DNA of 64,000 nt, taken from Sipunculus nudus (lineage: Eukaryota > Annelida > Sipuncula > Golfingiida > Sipunculidae). The DNA is taken from positions 39,763,956 to 39,827,955 of the forward strand of contig CM049318.1 of assembly GCA_026874595.1 (NCBI GenBank), in the 5' to 3' direction. Of the stretch, positions 11,355-23,511 are shown one piece after another. Each line of letters begins with the position of its first letter. The first letter of the stretch is position 1. Position numbers and translations under genes: made by a program. Below the pieces are notes generated by a model. It saw only the letters and a program-made list of their open reading frames with translations. It had not been told where the DNA came from and did no database searches.

Positions 11355-11445
11355 TCACTTTGCCCCAACCGTAGTACTTTTGATCTCGATTCTTGATCTG
11401 GGAATACAAATTGCATTACAGGAGAAGCCGCCTAAAAGACCATGG
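11355..11445 (-). pseudogene. Possible front part of the same decayed CUB C-half exon
   Basis: A minus-strand frame reads QFVFPDQESRSKVLRLGQ, which resembles IIYDGRSSKSPMLGQL in the 8362-8584 exon, and then stops resembling a CUB. The missing middle is replaced by about 280 bases that include a 16-bp perfect inverted repeat. Similarity is weak. Confidence 0.3.
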
Positions 11446-12009
11446 GCAGAATCAAAACGGAAACTGTAACATTCAATCTATTGCAAACTCGCACATAGCA
11501 ATAATCAATAACGTATATTTCAAATGAGATAATATAAGAGTGAAAGGTAATATTACAAATTAAGTCACTCTATAATTCATAATATACAATAAATTTGTTC
11601 CCTGCAATTAAAATACAAGGAACATTGGATAGTATGAGATTCCCATATAATCGAAATTTTATTTTATATAAGATTATACACAAAAACTATGTATTACACT
11701 ATAATCAATACTGAAAAGATTCCAGCCTTTGACGTCAGACATACGCTGTCATTTTGCAAATTTTAGATGAGATATATTAGTTTGTCTATATATTAAAATC
11801 TTACATATATTTTTCAACAGCCAGCATAACGGACTTGATATAACGTGAAACGCTTATATAGGTCATGTATTATTTATATCATTTACTAGATATATTTAGA
11901 TGAGTAATATGTATATTTGATTTTTAAAAGAAACGACTTTCAAAGAATCGTTCTTAATCATTATTCAATAATACTTTCCCATTTTCTTAATCATTAATAT
12001 TGAAGGTAA

Positions 12010-12240
12010 CAGTAAAAGTGAGAGACATAATAATAATAACAGTAATAGTACGAGGAATAGTTAGAGATTAGTTAGTTATAAGAAATAGTTAGTTATAAGA
12101 AATAGTTATAAGAAAAGTAATAACAAGAGCAAAATATATTGTTATAGCAAGAGTAATAGTAGTACTAAGATTAAGGTCAATAGTAATAACAACAGTAAGA
12201 GTGATATTAAAAGTTATAGTAATAGTAATAGTAAGATGAA
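12010..12240. repeat. Degenerate AGTAAT/AGTTATAAGAAAT simple repeat
   Basis: A-rich imperfect repeats, including three copies of AGTTATAAGAAA and many AGTAATAGTAA words. No coding potential. Confidence 0.75.
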
Positions 12241-13194
12241 GTGTATTAACTGAAAAGGCAAGAAGAAAACTGTCAAACCAATCTTATAACCGACCTAACA
12301 GTTCTGCGCGACTTTACCGGCTTTCATCGTCAAACGGCTTTTGCTGAAATCAGTGATTAAGAATCAAAAATAAAAAGAATGATTTTATACTCCAACGCGC
12401 TGTGACATATTTTAAGAAAATGTCAAATGTACTGATTTTAATTAAATGATTATTTTATAACATATTTTGTTTTATCATTTTTGGAAATTAAGCATGTGCA
12501 TTGTAATTATTAATAATATTATCAAAACACAATATCATAAATGCAGTGTTGGATCACAATGCATGAAACGTGTGTTCCGTAATTTCAAACTAATGAGCGA
12601 GAATTTAAATGTAAACCAAAATACTTAAGATAATTAATTTATATTTCATAGTTATTTACATTGCAACTTATTAACTCACGCGTGTTTCTTCTTCCACTTC
12701 TCTGCAATTGGAATGAAAAAAAATATTCAACAAATGTCAAGGAAACATATTAAAGACATAACCTAGAGATGAAAGTTATATATAATATGTGTATTATTAA
12801 ATCTCGCTTATAGTTTTTTTTTGGTTGTATACAGAAGTTCACCAGTAAAACCACTGCGGCACACGAACAAACACTCCCCAGTTCACCTATTTATAGGTTG
12901 TTATGGTTATGTATTTGAGTAAACAAAGTCCTGTCTGTGTCTGTTTACCATAACAAGACTGAGTAACCAGAGGGCCGATCTTGCACATGTGCGACTATTC
13001 CCAAACAAGGAGTTGAAATAAAGAAGAAGAAACGCAGAAGATACACCCGGATGGAAGCTTGACAAATCCGGTCAGGCCACCAGGTGGCGTGCACGCTCTT
13101 TGTTTTGCGCCTGGCCCAGGGGCAAGTTTATTTCGACTTGTGTTTAGGACTGAGCAAATGATTTTAGAATGAAATATTGACAAATATATCGTAA

Positions 13195-13285
13195 AAAACA
13201 CTATAATTCGATGTTTTTTTAATACACCAGGCTTTCGAATACGTCCATTTAAGTCATCAGAGACCTGAAGAACTCCGGTCTGATC
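13195..13285 (-). pseudogene. Truncated CUB N-half exon relic
   Basis: The frame SDQTGVLQVSDDLNGRIRKP parallels CPAGVVILRNKSGEITSP of the working N-halves: acceptor-like CTAG before it, hydrophobic strand, acidic turn, Gly, Ile, Pro-Gly. The similarity ends after KPGV. The Y-x-N and Cys-Gln-Trp part is missing, so this is a remnant of a further upstream CUB. Confidence 0.45.
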
Positions 13286-13473
13286 ACTAGCACAATCAGG
13301 GTGGCAAAGTCGATAAACCAAACTGAGCCTTATCCTTTTACGTTTCAGGGGCGGATCCAGGATTTAGAAAAAAGGGGGATCACTAGCACAATCAGAGAGG
13401 CAAAGTCGATAAACCAAACTGAACCTTATTCTTTTACGGTTCAGGGGCGGATCCAGGATTCAGCAAAAGGGGG
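13282..13473. repeat. Two 96-bp direct tandem copies
   Basis: Copies at 13282-13377 and 13378-13473 both run from GATCACTAGCAC to the GGCGGATCCAGG motif and poly-G edge. The duplication joins the end of the CUB relic to the edge of the inverted-terminal element. Confidence 0.85.
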
Positions 13474-13640
13474 AGGGGGTCCAACCCAGGAGGACAAAGG
13501 AAAACCCTTAAAAAAAGGTCCTCAGGTCTGAAAAAGGGGGGGGGGGGGTCTGAAATCTTTAAAAAAACGTTGTTTCTAATGAAAAAGGGGGGGGGGGGGT
13601 CCGGACCCCCTGGACCCCCCCCCCTCTGGATCCGCTTCAG
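13442..13640. mobile_element. Short non-autonomous inverted-terminal element (GGCGGATCCAG family)
   Basis: Left end CAGGGGCGGATCCAG at 13442-13456 and right end CTGGATCCGCTTCAG at 13626-13640 are imperfect inverted repeats. The interior is G-rich with A/G blocks and encodes nothing. CAG-plus-GG ends recall hAT-type MITEs, but no clean 8-bp target duplication was found. Confidence 0.55.
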
Positions 13641-14231
13641 CGTTTTACTAATTCAGCTACTGGTTATCACCACATCGTATACTGCAGTCTGAAAGATTTA
13701 GTATTAAAATCATTACACCCTGGTCAGGAGGTATTTTAGTTTTAACGTTATTAGTTTGGTTATTCGGTTTGTTGCTTGGCTGCAATTTCAGCAACTTTAA
13801 TGAAAAAATATTATGAACAGATTTTGATCAAATGTGTTTGAGTAAGGGGTAGCATCCAGGGGAAACAATAATAAAATTATGGATTTAATCTATAGATCAC
13901 CTTAATTTTTTGTGAAAATGTTTTCAATTAATCTGGATTAGTTTGTTAATTCTACAAGTACAGCCCATAACCATATCACAGTAGTAGAGGATTATGACCA
14001 AAACTATACCTTTAAAGTTTTATCTGTATATATATATAATACTTATAAAAGGAATAAAAGGAATTCGGTCCACCTTTGTTCACAATGTTCTCTGAAACCG
14101 CGTTGCGTATAACACTGTGCCATACCTCATTTTAAAGATTTTTGTTCCCGCAGTGGCATCGCCGATATGAGAATAAATAATTTTTAATGTACACATCATT
14201 TTGAGTGATCTTTGCGTGTTTTATGAATTGA

Positions 14232-14636
14232 GTGGAGGTAGCCACCGAAAACAGCCAAACTGCCTTCGGCAAAGACCGGATCTTCTTTGTGATCGCCTCA
14301 AGGACTAAGGACATATTGTGCATAATTAACCCCTGCTTTCATTTGACGGATTTAAGCATGTTTGGTCTGATATTTAACCTAGACTTTGATCCACGGGCGT
14401 GGTCAGTCAATGTGAAAAACACACAAATCTCTCTTTATGAAGAGGAGGGTTTTATGTATGATATGTATAAAGCACATTGGACGGTGCTGACCCCTATCGA
14501 CAGCCTGGAAACCTATGCTGGAATAAAGACCAACAAATGCATCACTCTCTCCACAAATTTGTCTCCTCGTTGTCAGACATCACACTGTTGCGGATCCATA
14601 ACAGTGAAAATGGCCTGTGCAGTTAGGCCTCATTAA
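14232..14636 (+). other. Unrecognised open frame of 134 codons
   Basis: An uninterrupted frame with fair amino-acid balance and seven cysteines, four of them near the end (NLSPRCQTSHCCGSITVKM). No family was recognised, and no splice signals or start context stand out. It lies just upstream of the gypsy fragment and may be part of it or chance. Confidence 0.2.
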
Positions 14637-14883
14637 TGGTGAAATGGTAGACACTTGTAGAAGGCACCAAAAAAGCTCTTAAAACTACTAAATATACACA
14701 CCAAAATGCATCCGTTAGTGTCTTTGGTAGTAAATGGGTCTTTCTGGCAACTTTACCACGTTCTTACCTTAATATTTTAATGAAACATTATCCCTAACAA
14801 TCCTTGTAAGCCCGCGGTGATATAAACATAACAATATACATGGCCTGAGCGATAAAGACGAAAAAATTCAAGTTGCGACGTTC

Positions 14884-16135
14884 TTGCACGTGGCGGGCCT
14901 GGCCGCACAATATGTATTTGACACGTTCAGTTTTGCCCACAATGAGAAGGTCAAGATGGCCCAGTTATCAGTATGTTTGAGGCGTACTGTAGTAGACAAC
15001 TACAGCCCCAGTTCACCAGAGGTCCGATTGGTTGAGGCAGAGCCAGGAGAGCCCCCTGATGAAAACTGTGATGATGTGTACCCATTTGCTATTGACTTTG
15101 TTTCATGTGTTGATATGTGTTTGAAATCAGATGGCTGGACTCAGTGTATTAATGTTTCAGGTACAGATATTCATTTCAAACTTGACACAGGCTCAGACGT
15201 TGACATTTTACCTGAGGCACTGTACAAGACATTACTATGTACACCTATGCAGTTGAGTAATGTAACATTAAAGTCCTACAGTAACCATAATATTGCGCCA
15301 ATAGGGCAAGCAGAGCTTGAGTTTAAGGTCCAGTTGTCTGGTATATGTGTCAAGAAAACTTCTGTCCTTCAGATAGTTCAAGATGATGTGGTACCTATTT
15401 TAGGCAGAAACACATGTGAGATCTTAGGACTCCTGACAAGGGTCTCAGCAGTGCAATCTGATGATAATCAGCAGTACACACACAACCAAGCCACAGATGA
15501 TAGAACACAGGCAGGTACTATAATTTTATAGTCGTAAACTATCTTCTGATGGTGCATCACATGGTATTACGCATGGTATTACAGGTAGGCATCATGTAAG
15601 ACACAAACCTAGTGCCAGAGCGCAAGAGCTGTTGTTAAAGAACAAAGTCTTGTTTGAAGGGTTAGGTTGTCTTTCAAACCGTGAATACGATACTGAAATT
15701 GACCCAAATGTAATGGCCACACAGAGCCCACCGAGGCTTATTCCTTACAAGATACGTGACAAGGTCAAGGCTGAACTTGATCGCATGGAAACCATAGGTG
15801 TAATTGAGCAGGTTGCAGAACCAACACCATGGATAAACCCAATCACAACTGTAATAAAAAGAATGGTCAGGTAAGGGTGTGTTTAGACCCTCGTGAGCTA
15901 AACAAAGATATTCGCAGACAGCATTTTCCTATGCCAGTCATAGATGATATTGTTGTTAGGATACCAGTTAGCAAAATATTCTCCAAATTTGATGCAACTG
16001 CAGGTTATTGGCAGTTAAGGATAAGCAAAGAAAGCTCAAAGCTAACCACGTTCAACACCCCATGGGGTAGGTATATGTTCAAAACCATGCCTTATGGCAT
16101 AAGCTCCGCTAGTCCTTAGTATGCCTTGAGTCACG
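14884..16135 (+). mobile_element. Truncated, frameshifted Ty3/gypsy pol fragment
   Basis: Three blocks in different frames. 14884-15531 has a retropepsin core with active site L-D-T-G-S near residue 102 and the flap-side ILGRNTCEI. 15632-15860 has the start of reverse transcriptase (IPYKIRDKVKAELDRM, GVIEQ). 15850-16119 has RT fingers and first palm motif (VCLDPRELNKDI, FDATAGYWQLRI, MPYGISSASP). A stop follows at 16117-16119 and similarity ends by about 16135, before the Y-x-D-D catalytic motif. RNase H, integrase and LTRs are absent. A dead fragment. Confidence 0.88.
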
Positions 16136-16139
16136 ACTC

Positions 16140-18640
16140 AAATTAGGCTAACTAAATCAATATAAGTGCTTACTTAATCGTGTACTCAGGGCTAAAGCAT
16201 ATGTAGTTATTTTTTACACCATGATATTCCCTGTGGTACATACTGAGACAACAAACAAGAACCAGTCGTGATCATAGGTTCAAGCCACACTCCAGGTTTA
16301 CAATCTACCTGTTAATCTTATTAAAGATTTCACATTAATACACATAATAGGCACTCGGAACATCATAAGGATATCGGAGACACATTCATGGACTTATAAG
16401 ACACTAGGAACATAATTAGAATATCAGTATTAATTAAGTCACTGTGAACGATGTCATCAACACTGGTATGAATAACTGGTCATGTATGTGTGTGTTACTC
16501 AGGCGTTATTCTTCCAGGTCACATGTCCAGTAGTAAGTTTAGAAATAATGTACTGGTAGCCTTCTGGCAGTTATTATCAAAAGTTTTCCCTTCTATGCCA
16601 CTCCCCTGAAAAGCCCGAATATCCAAGAGCAACATTTTATATATATATATATTATATCGGGAAATTGCAGATTGCGAAATTTTCGCCTAATTACCTATCT
16701 GACCTTTAAACAAAAGTATAATCCCTTTCAGCTTTTATAATAAATAGGTCAGAAAACGTGGATTTCACTGCACACAGGCTGCTTGTTTTGTTTATATCAA
16801 CGTGTCTATAATATGTGAGGACCCGTCAAAATAAAACAAATTCAACATGGGCATCTGGCGGCAAGTCAGATAAGCAAGAGCTTTGCAAAAGGCGTTTTGC
16901 AACAAGTGGCCTTCCTGCCTCCGCACATATATGCAACCTACCATCTTAGGTTACATGTTTTTCCCGTTTGTCAACATTGCTGTGTTAACAAACACTTTGT
17001 TGATTAATAAGTTCGTATACATCATTCACTGAGACGTTATATGAATTTTTTTTATTTGTGCTTGTTTTAACATATTCCTTGCCTACTTATTGATAATTTG
17101 TTATCATTGAGTGATTCCTTACCCTAACATCTTGTTTATAAGATTTAGTGTATTGTTAATCAAATATATCCCACGAAATAGAAATACATCTGACTGTGCC
17201 TGCCAATTGATATGTTTACTTGTGACTCATCAGATATCATTAATTTGCATGGATAAATAATGGACAAGGCCGGCAACAACGCATAATCTTTAATTCAACA
17301 AATAGTTCTCATTAGTGGATATTTGTACGCTAAATGTATCACAAGACAGTTATATTCCCAATTATACGCAATTTTCCCGTAAGAGCCTAACATTTGTTCT
17401 TGCTGGTTTACATACAAGCTAAACACATTTGCATACACAACAAGAATAGCAATAAATATTCATGTTAATAAGTTTTAGCATTCATGCGAGTTCGTTCTCG
17501 CAGATATCATGATCACCAGTGTATTGTAATCGTAGCTTAATGTACGATTATGCAATCATCTATGATCACAAATACTTTGCAAGGCCTGTTGCCAAGTGTA
17601 AAACATTGTTTTCTGTATTTGAGTTGTAAACACATTTTGAAGGACATGATAAACATATTGATTTATGCTTGTAAGTGATGATTATGATTATTCGTTGATG
17701 AATATTTGAACATAAATGCTAGATAATAGACAATATGGCTAATTGAACCTTTGTTTCCTTCAGATCTAAGGTCAAAAACGGGACACGCTAAACAAAGCAT
17801 CGACAAAAAATGGTTCTCTTAACTAATCCGACTAGAAGCATTGCCCTTCAACAGGTTAGGGGTTATGTGAAATATATATACAGATATTCGTAAAGATTTC
17901 TCAAGGGGTAGGGGTAAGGCACCACTCTCCTTTGACACTGTGGTATGATATAAAGTTATTCGTATATTTTCTATTAGAAAGTTACAAATTTTCTTACTAC
18001 ATACTAACTGAATGAAGAGAATTTCTCAATCAAACAGAACAACTTTCAACTATAGAGCATTAAATTTTGGTTAGCTTCAAATAGGTAATAAAATTTGTGC
18101 GTGCTCCTGAATTAATTGTTGGTAATGCGCTTAAATGATTAGAAGTTTTTTTTTATATATATATTAGGGAAAAAACAACATTGCAATACGACATTAATAC
18201 GGATTCTCCTCTTCCTGTATGTTTTGATCTTTTTTATTGCCTTTTATGAATATGGAGGGATTTATCTTTGACAAAACATACTGCAGGTGTAAATTTTCGG
18301 TGTTTCACGAAAGTTACATATTTGCATTCTCTCCATATAACCTTTACAAAGTATCAGTATTATTACATGAATTTATTATATTAAATATTATGTGCGCAAA
18401 ATCCTTTTTTTTCTCTCTCTTTCTTTTTTAATCTTAGAGGGTTGTCGCAGAATAATTTCACCTCAAAAATTTTTTATTGTTTTGTTTTGTTTCTTTCATC
18501 ACCGACAGACCCTTAAAGTTGAACATGTATGTGATACTGTATAAAACATTTATGCATGTGACAGTGGATATAATTTTTATACAAAGAAAGGTTGATTACA
18601 TAGGTATTACATTCAATAACATATCATCTGATTCTTAACA
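16140..18640. other. Non-coding interval
   Basis: AT-rich DNA between the gypsy fragment and the LINEs. Apart from the dispersed repeat at 16680-17045 nothing gene-like was seen. Confidence 0.5.
16680..17045 (+). repeat. Dispersed repeat, copy 1 (inverted partner at 63130-63480)
   Basis: Shared landmarks in the same order when one copy is reversed: ACCTATCTGACCTTT, CACACAGGCTGCTTGTTTTG, a CATCTGGC-GCAAG-CAGATAAGC block, CCGCATATATGCAACCTACC, GTTTGTCAACATTG and AACAAACAC. Coding potential was not seen. Confidence 0.8.
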
Positions 18641-20250
18641 GAGGCATAAATTTACCCCATTTGTCATCATGTAGGTCTAAAATCCCTTTCTTCTCCGCCT
18701 ATTTGCGCTCTAATAATTCCATATTTCCTCATTATTAACTAATGTAACAAAAGACGGAACATCAACATCCTTACGATATTTAAACAAAACATATTTATAA
18801 ATTAATATCAACTTATCAAGGAGACATTTGAGTTCATTTTTCTCACATCCAACATATATTAAACTGTCCTGTAATGGAGGCATATCAATACCTACTTTCA
18901 TAACCCAATTCTTTATTTGTCCATTAAATGTGACTGCCCTATTACACATATAAAATAAATGAATAACATTTTCCTTATGAATGAAGCAATAAGAACATCT
19001 CTCAGTATCCGAGATTTTCCCTATATAGAGTTTTAACCGCTAAGACATTATAAGGAATTTTAAACTAGAAATGTCCTATATACATATCTAAGGTAACAAT
19101 GTATACTAATTTAGCTGCTTCTTTCCAGCTCCATTCATTGTTTGTTTTCCCCTGAAGCTTTATTTTGTTTACTGGTTCTCCCTTTTTAGTATTTATAATA
19201 TGATTATACACATGGTAGAAAGAAATACTTCTCATGTGCAGCATTTTGTTGTGTAAGGGGTAAAAACATCGTCTGAATTGCAGTTATAAATTGTGGAAGG
19301 TATTTCTTTTGATATAACCTGATAATCTGTTGTTTCCATTTTGTTGGCACAGCCTTTTGAATAGCTAGCCAATGTATAAAATATATTTTATACTCCATAC
19401 AAGAGAGCGGTATAATATAACCATCTTTACAACCATCTTGCTTATACAGATGATATATGTATTTATTTCCTAATTTATCTAAATAACTTACATAAGTAGA
19501 TCGCCCGTCCACTGTTTATGCTTCCATAAAGGCTGTCAATATATACTTTCTGTATTATCTGGTACACATATAAGGTAAACCTAGACCATAATTCTGTACA
19601 CTGAATATAGAATTTTGAAATTTTCCTACCCGTAATGCTCACGTCAAAATTAACCCCTATATTTTTTAAACCTCCCACATATTTCAAATAAAAATCTAAA
19701 AAATCGATTCATGATCGATTGTATCAAAAGCTGCAGCAAAGTCGTTTACGAATAATATATATATTTTTTTCTTCTATATCACAGTAATCCAGAATATCTC
19801 TTATCAGTGAACATGTATCCGATATTCGTCTGCCTTTGATGAATGCCGTTTGTTCGTTTGATATTAATTTTGGTAATGATTTCTGCAGACGGCTCACTAA
19901 TATTTTGCTAATAACTTTTACATCTACATCAAGTAAACTTATTGGCCGCCATGAGGTTAAAACTGTATTGTCCTTTCAAGGCTTCTGAAACAATGTTATT
20001 ACTGCTTGACGCTGACTTGATGTCAAACCACCATAAATAAAACATTTTTTTCAGGCAGTTGGTAAAATTATCACCTATGACATCGAAGAAAATTATATAA
20101 AATTCTTTAAGCAGACCATCATTTCCGGGGGTTTTAATGTTTTTCATTTCTTTAAGTGCCCTTTTCTATTGATCCGTCACATATATTTATATCCTCCTCT
20201 GACAGGACAGGTATAGATAACTGTGTTAAAAAATTACAGCAATCTGTTTC

Positions 20251-20278
20251 TGTTACATCTGTTTTCTTTAAATGTTTC
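20251..20278. repeat. Target-site duplication, 28 bp (partner 21526-21553)
   Basis: Exact 28-base match on either side of the inner LINE. Rejoining the flanks at this site continues the reading frame of the older LINE from the NLEK region towards the PGNDGL motif. Confidence 0.93.
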
Positions 20279-21525
20279 TAACTATAACTATAACTATATA
20301 ACTATATTTATTTCGTATAGCGCTATTTTTACACGTATGTTTCAAATGCGCTTTACAACTAAAACATCATACTTAAAAATAGAACCACATATTTACTAAA
20401 TTATCAATGACACTTAAAAGCTAAAATAGTTATATCGGTAAAAAAAATAAAAATATTTAGGTATAGTATTTTCTAAAAAGGTAAGATTTAACGTCCTTCT
20501 TAAATTGTTCAATACGTGATACTGCTTTCAGTTCTTCTGGAATGCTATTCCATAGCTCTGGACCACAAACACTGAAAGATCGCGAAGCAAAAGTTTTCCG
20601 TTTTGTAGGGGGTACTACGAGCCTTCTTACACCCCTGTCAGGTCTAAGCCCTAATCTGCCTGGTTTCTGTACCTCTATCAATTTCTTAAGGTAATCTGGT
20701 GCAGTTCCTTCTAAGCATTTGAAGACAACGGTCAAGACTTTATGTTCTATGCGAGCACGAATAGGTAACCAGTGTAATGCCTTACGAGCTTCCGTTGCAC
20801 TTTCGTATTTTTCCTTGTTTAATACTAATTTTGCTGCAATGTTTTGCACACGTTGTAGCTTTTTAATTGATCTTTCTGGTAAACCAAATAAAATTCCATT
20901 GCAATAGTCAAGGTGAGACATGACTAGTCCACGAACTAATGTGTGGGTTGCTTCCATCGTGAGTATGGATCTGATCTGCTTAATTCTATGAATATTATGC
21001 ATTGCACTTCTACATTTCAATGAAATGTGATGTTTGAAATTTAGCTGCTTGTCCAGCCAAGCTCCAAAGTATTTAATATTATCTGAAAGTTCAACGTGTT
21101 CTCCGTTTACATTTAACTGAGATGATGTGCATTTTGACAACTGTCCATTGTTACCAAACATAATGAATTCTGTCTTGGAATTATTCATTTTCAGTCTGTT
21201 TGAGTCCATCCACGTTTTAATGTCTTTCGCACAAGTTTCCAGTTTTCGGATGGTGGCGTTCTCTGCTTGACGATTGTTAGCACTGAATGAACACTTAATT
21301 GCATGGTCATATTCATATCCATGAAGTTGGATGTCTCCTGGAATAACTTCCTGTATTGTACTGGCATACACCAGATAAAGGATTGGCCCTGCACAGCTTC
21401 CTTGAGGAACCGAAAAAGTTAGGTCCATATTCCTTGAAAACTTCTCACCTATTTTCACTTTACATGATCTGGGTCTTAGGTAACTGTCAAACCATTCCAG
21501 AACTTTTCCATTTATACCGAATTTA
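20279..21525 (-). mobile_element. 5'-truncated CR1/jockey-like LINE inserted into the older LINE, 28-bp target duplication
   Basis: One long frame, 21458-20457 (333 codons, extendable upstream to about 21520 as WFDSYLRPRSCKV), covers the RT from FSVPQGSCAGP to the C-terminal region (LDYCNGILFGLP, LQRVQNIAAKLVL, LWNSIP). The catalytic box reads Y-E-Y-D instead of Y-A-D-D, so the RT is probably dead. The 3' untranslated part has GTAAAGCGCATTTGAA and a GCGCTATACGAAATAAA end, followed by (TATAG)-like repeats at about 20279-20305. The flanks TGTTACATCTGTTTTCTTTA plus AATGTTTC repeat exactly at 20251-20278 and 21526-21553, proving the insertion boundaries. Confidence 0.92.
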
Positions 21526-23244
21526 TGTTACATCTGTTTTCTTTAAATGTTTCCCCGGAAATAAGTTTTTATAACTCCCATTATTTCTCGTGGGTTTATT
21601 ATTTTTTCTAAATTAAAGAAAAATTTCGTTCAGCGTTCGCCTTCTTCGAACCACTGAACTCTGGACCTTACAATCAAACCCTCTGTGATTCTGTTGTAGT
21701 ACCGTTCCAATTCCTACCGTTTTTTGTCGTATAATGTTTGTCCTGTTTGCCTGTTTATAGTCGAGTTCTCTTCGGCTAATTTTAATTCTTGTTCAAGATG
21801 TGCGCAAACTCGATACAATTGGATACATTGGAACTTTCGAAAAATGTTAGACTGATATTCGCACAATCTAAGTATGCAGGAAACATATTCCTTTTTACTT
21901 TATCGCTTTGAGTTCTACAAGTGTGACCTTTTGTGTTTTATATATATATATATACATATATATTCTAAGTGAACGAGAGAATTTGCGGGTTTTTTATAAA
22001 ACGAAATCGTTTATATAAACCTTTACATTTTGCCCACGCTTTGGAGTCTTCTGAATGCATGCTTTGAGGCCCATGTGGCTTCTCCTTGGTTGTAAGAGCT
22101 TCCGGGGAATTCCCGAGGTTTAAGCTGATCGTGTACCAAAGACTTTCTATATTAAAAAAATTATTAGTTTTGGTTGTTCCATTGGGTTACTTTCATGCCG
22201 TCTGCTGAAATTCCGTTACAGGTCACACACCAAGACTAGACTGTCATATATTTCCAGCATGTAGTTTATTATATTTCCAACATTTCGGGGCTACAACTCG
22301 TATTTCAAAGCAAATACGTTTGTTTTTCATTCATTACATTCATAATAGTAGAAATTGATATGGATGAACATGTCAGCACCCAATGATGAGCACTCTTATG
22401 AGGAATTTTGATTATTCGCTTATATAATCGGAAAATCGCTTAAATGTCGGACACCTGTCCATAACACCTGGTTATGATTTTTAACACATATAAGTCAGTT
22501 CATAAGTCATTAACATAAATAGGTGTCTTTTAAACCTTTCGACCTATAGATGGATGTGGCATCAAGAAAGGATAACATTTCAATGTTCAGTGGATGTACG
22601 GGATGTACGGAAAGGTTTCTCCGTCTTCCCACGTACCTTGACGCAGGGTTTAAATGATAAAAAAACACCAGTTTCGAGCCTTTTTGAAGAATTTAATTAT
22701 GTGTGGAGCTTTGTCTGCAACAAATGCCAAAAATCTTTATATCAAAACATAACCAATTAATCTTCGTCAGCAACAACATTAAATCATAGAATATTTGGTA
22801 AAACTTTCAAATAGGAGATTAACGATATGCTGCATGTTTATGCATAGTCAGTAAGGATAGCTGATTTGTAAATGATTTTACTGTAATGATCGTCTATATT
22901 TTTATGTTTAGTTAACAAATAAAGTGGATACGAAATTCTGAAAAATATAAAATATAAAATTCCAATGATGGTTTGAATTAACAGGCATGGTGCTATATGT
23001 ATATACTTGTACCAACTGAACATTCTATTTCTCTAGATATATTGTTTGTTTACCTCTCTTAACATTTCACGGGAAACACAGCAACAGTATTCTACATTAT
23101 TTCTCCTACCATGAAGTTTTCTTCATTACCTAGCGTAGTTGCCTACTTGTTTCGAATTCTTCGACCAACATCCGAAAACAACTATTGGTATATCAAAGCT
23201 GATTGTTTTATATTACACTTGGTTAACGCCCGAGGAAAATATGG

Positions 23245-23511
23245 TCAATAGTTCGAAGAACTGAAAGGCAAACTACGCACGGGATGTTGCGTTTTTATTA
23301 CACACTTTACTTTTTTGAACGCTATAGATCTTATATCATAGAATCCAAATATGGAATTACCATCCATATCCCTGAAAGCCTGGGTGACAAAGGCAGAACT
23401 CCACTTAAGTAACTTTACGTACATCCGGTTTGATGATAAATTAATACATAACAGAGACTCTTCCGAAAAACCAGGACGGATGGACATCACCGGGTACGTT
23501 TCCGCGATCAT
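23245..23511 (-). other. Unrecognised 88-codon open frame with exon-like ends
   Basis: The frame begins MIAETYPVMSIRPGFSEESL and has balanced composition. A donor-like GGTAATTCC follows FRDMDG inside it, so a coding exon could end near 23352. No family recognised, no second exon found. Possibly chance. Confidence 0.2.

Larger units (their letters stand above)
18650..21850 (-). mobile_element. Older degraded L1/Tx1-type LINE, split by a younger LINE
   Basis: Minus-strand pieces in correct order: 21850-21553 has the region before the RT (WFEEGER, then FFNLEK); 20250-19929 has NIKTPGNDGL and KEFY; 19880-19700 has EQTAFIKGRRISDTC and the palm motif DFAAAFDTIDHE; 19512-19204 has the thumb-side FIHWLAIQKAVPTKWK; 18949-18660 has the C-terminal end. 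Frames shift between pieces and the stretch with the catalytic Y-A-D-D is missing. The WxEEGE-TK-F-NLEK and PGNDGL-EFY motifs are typical of L1/Tx1-type elements. The run from 21553 to 20278 is interrupted by the insertion at 20279-21525. Confidence 0.8.

Noticed and set aside
12661-12705. Mini-exon candidate on the minus strand (about 22 bases, Lys/Glu-rich, with AG and GTGAGT)
   Set aside because: Too short to support without transcripts, and no phase partner was found.
16275-16300. GGTTCAAGCC, resembling a polymerase III B box
   Set aside because: No A box at the right distance and no tRNA-like fold.
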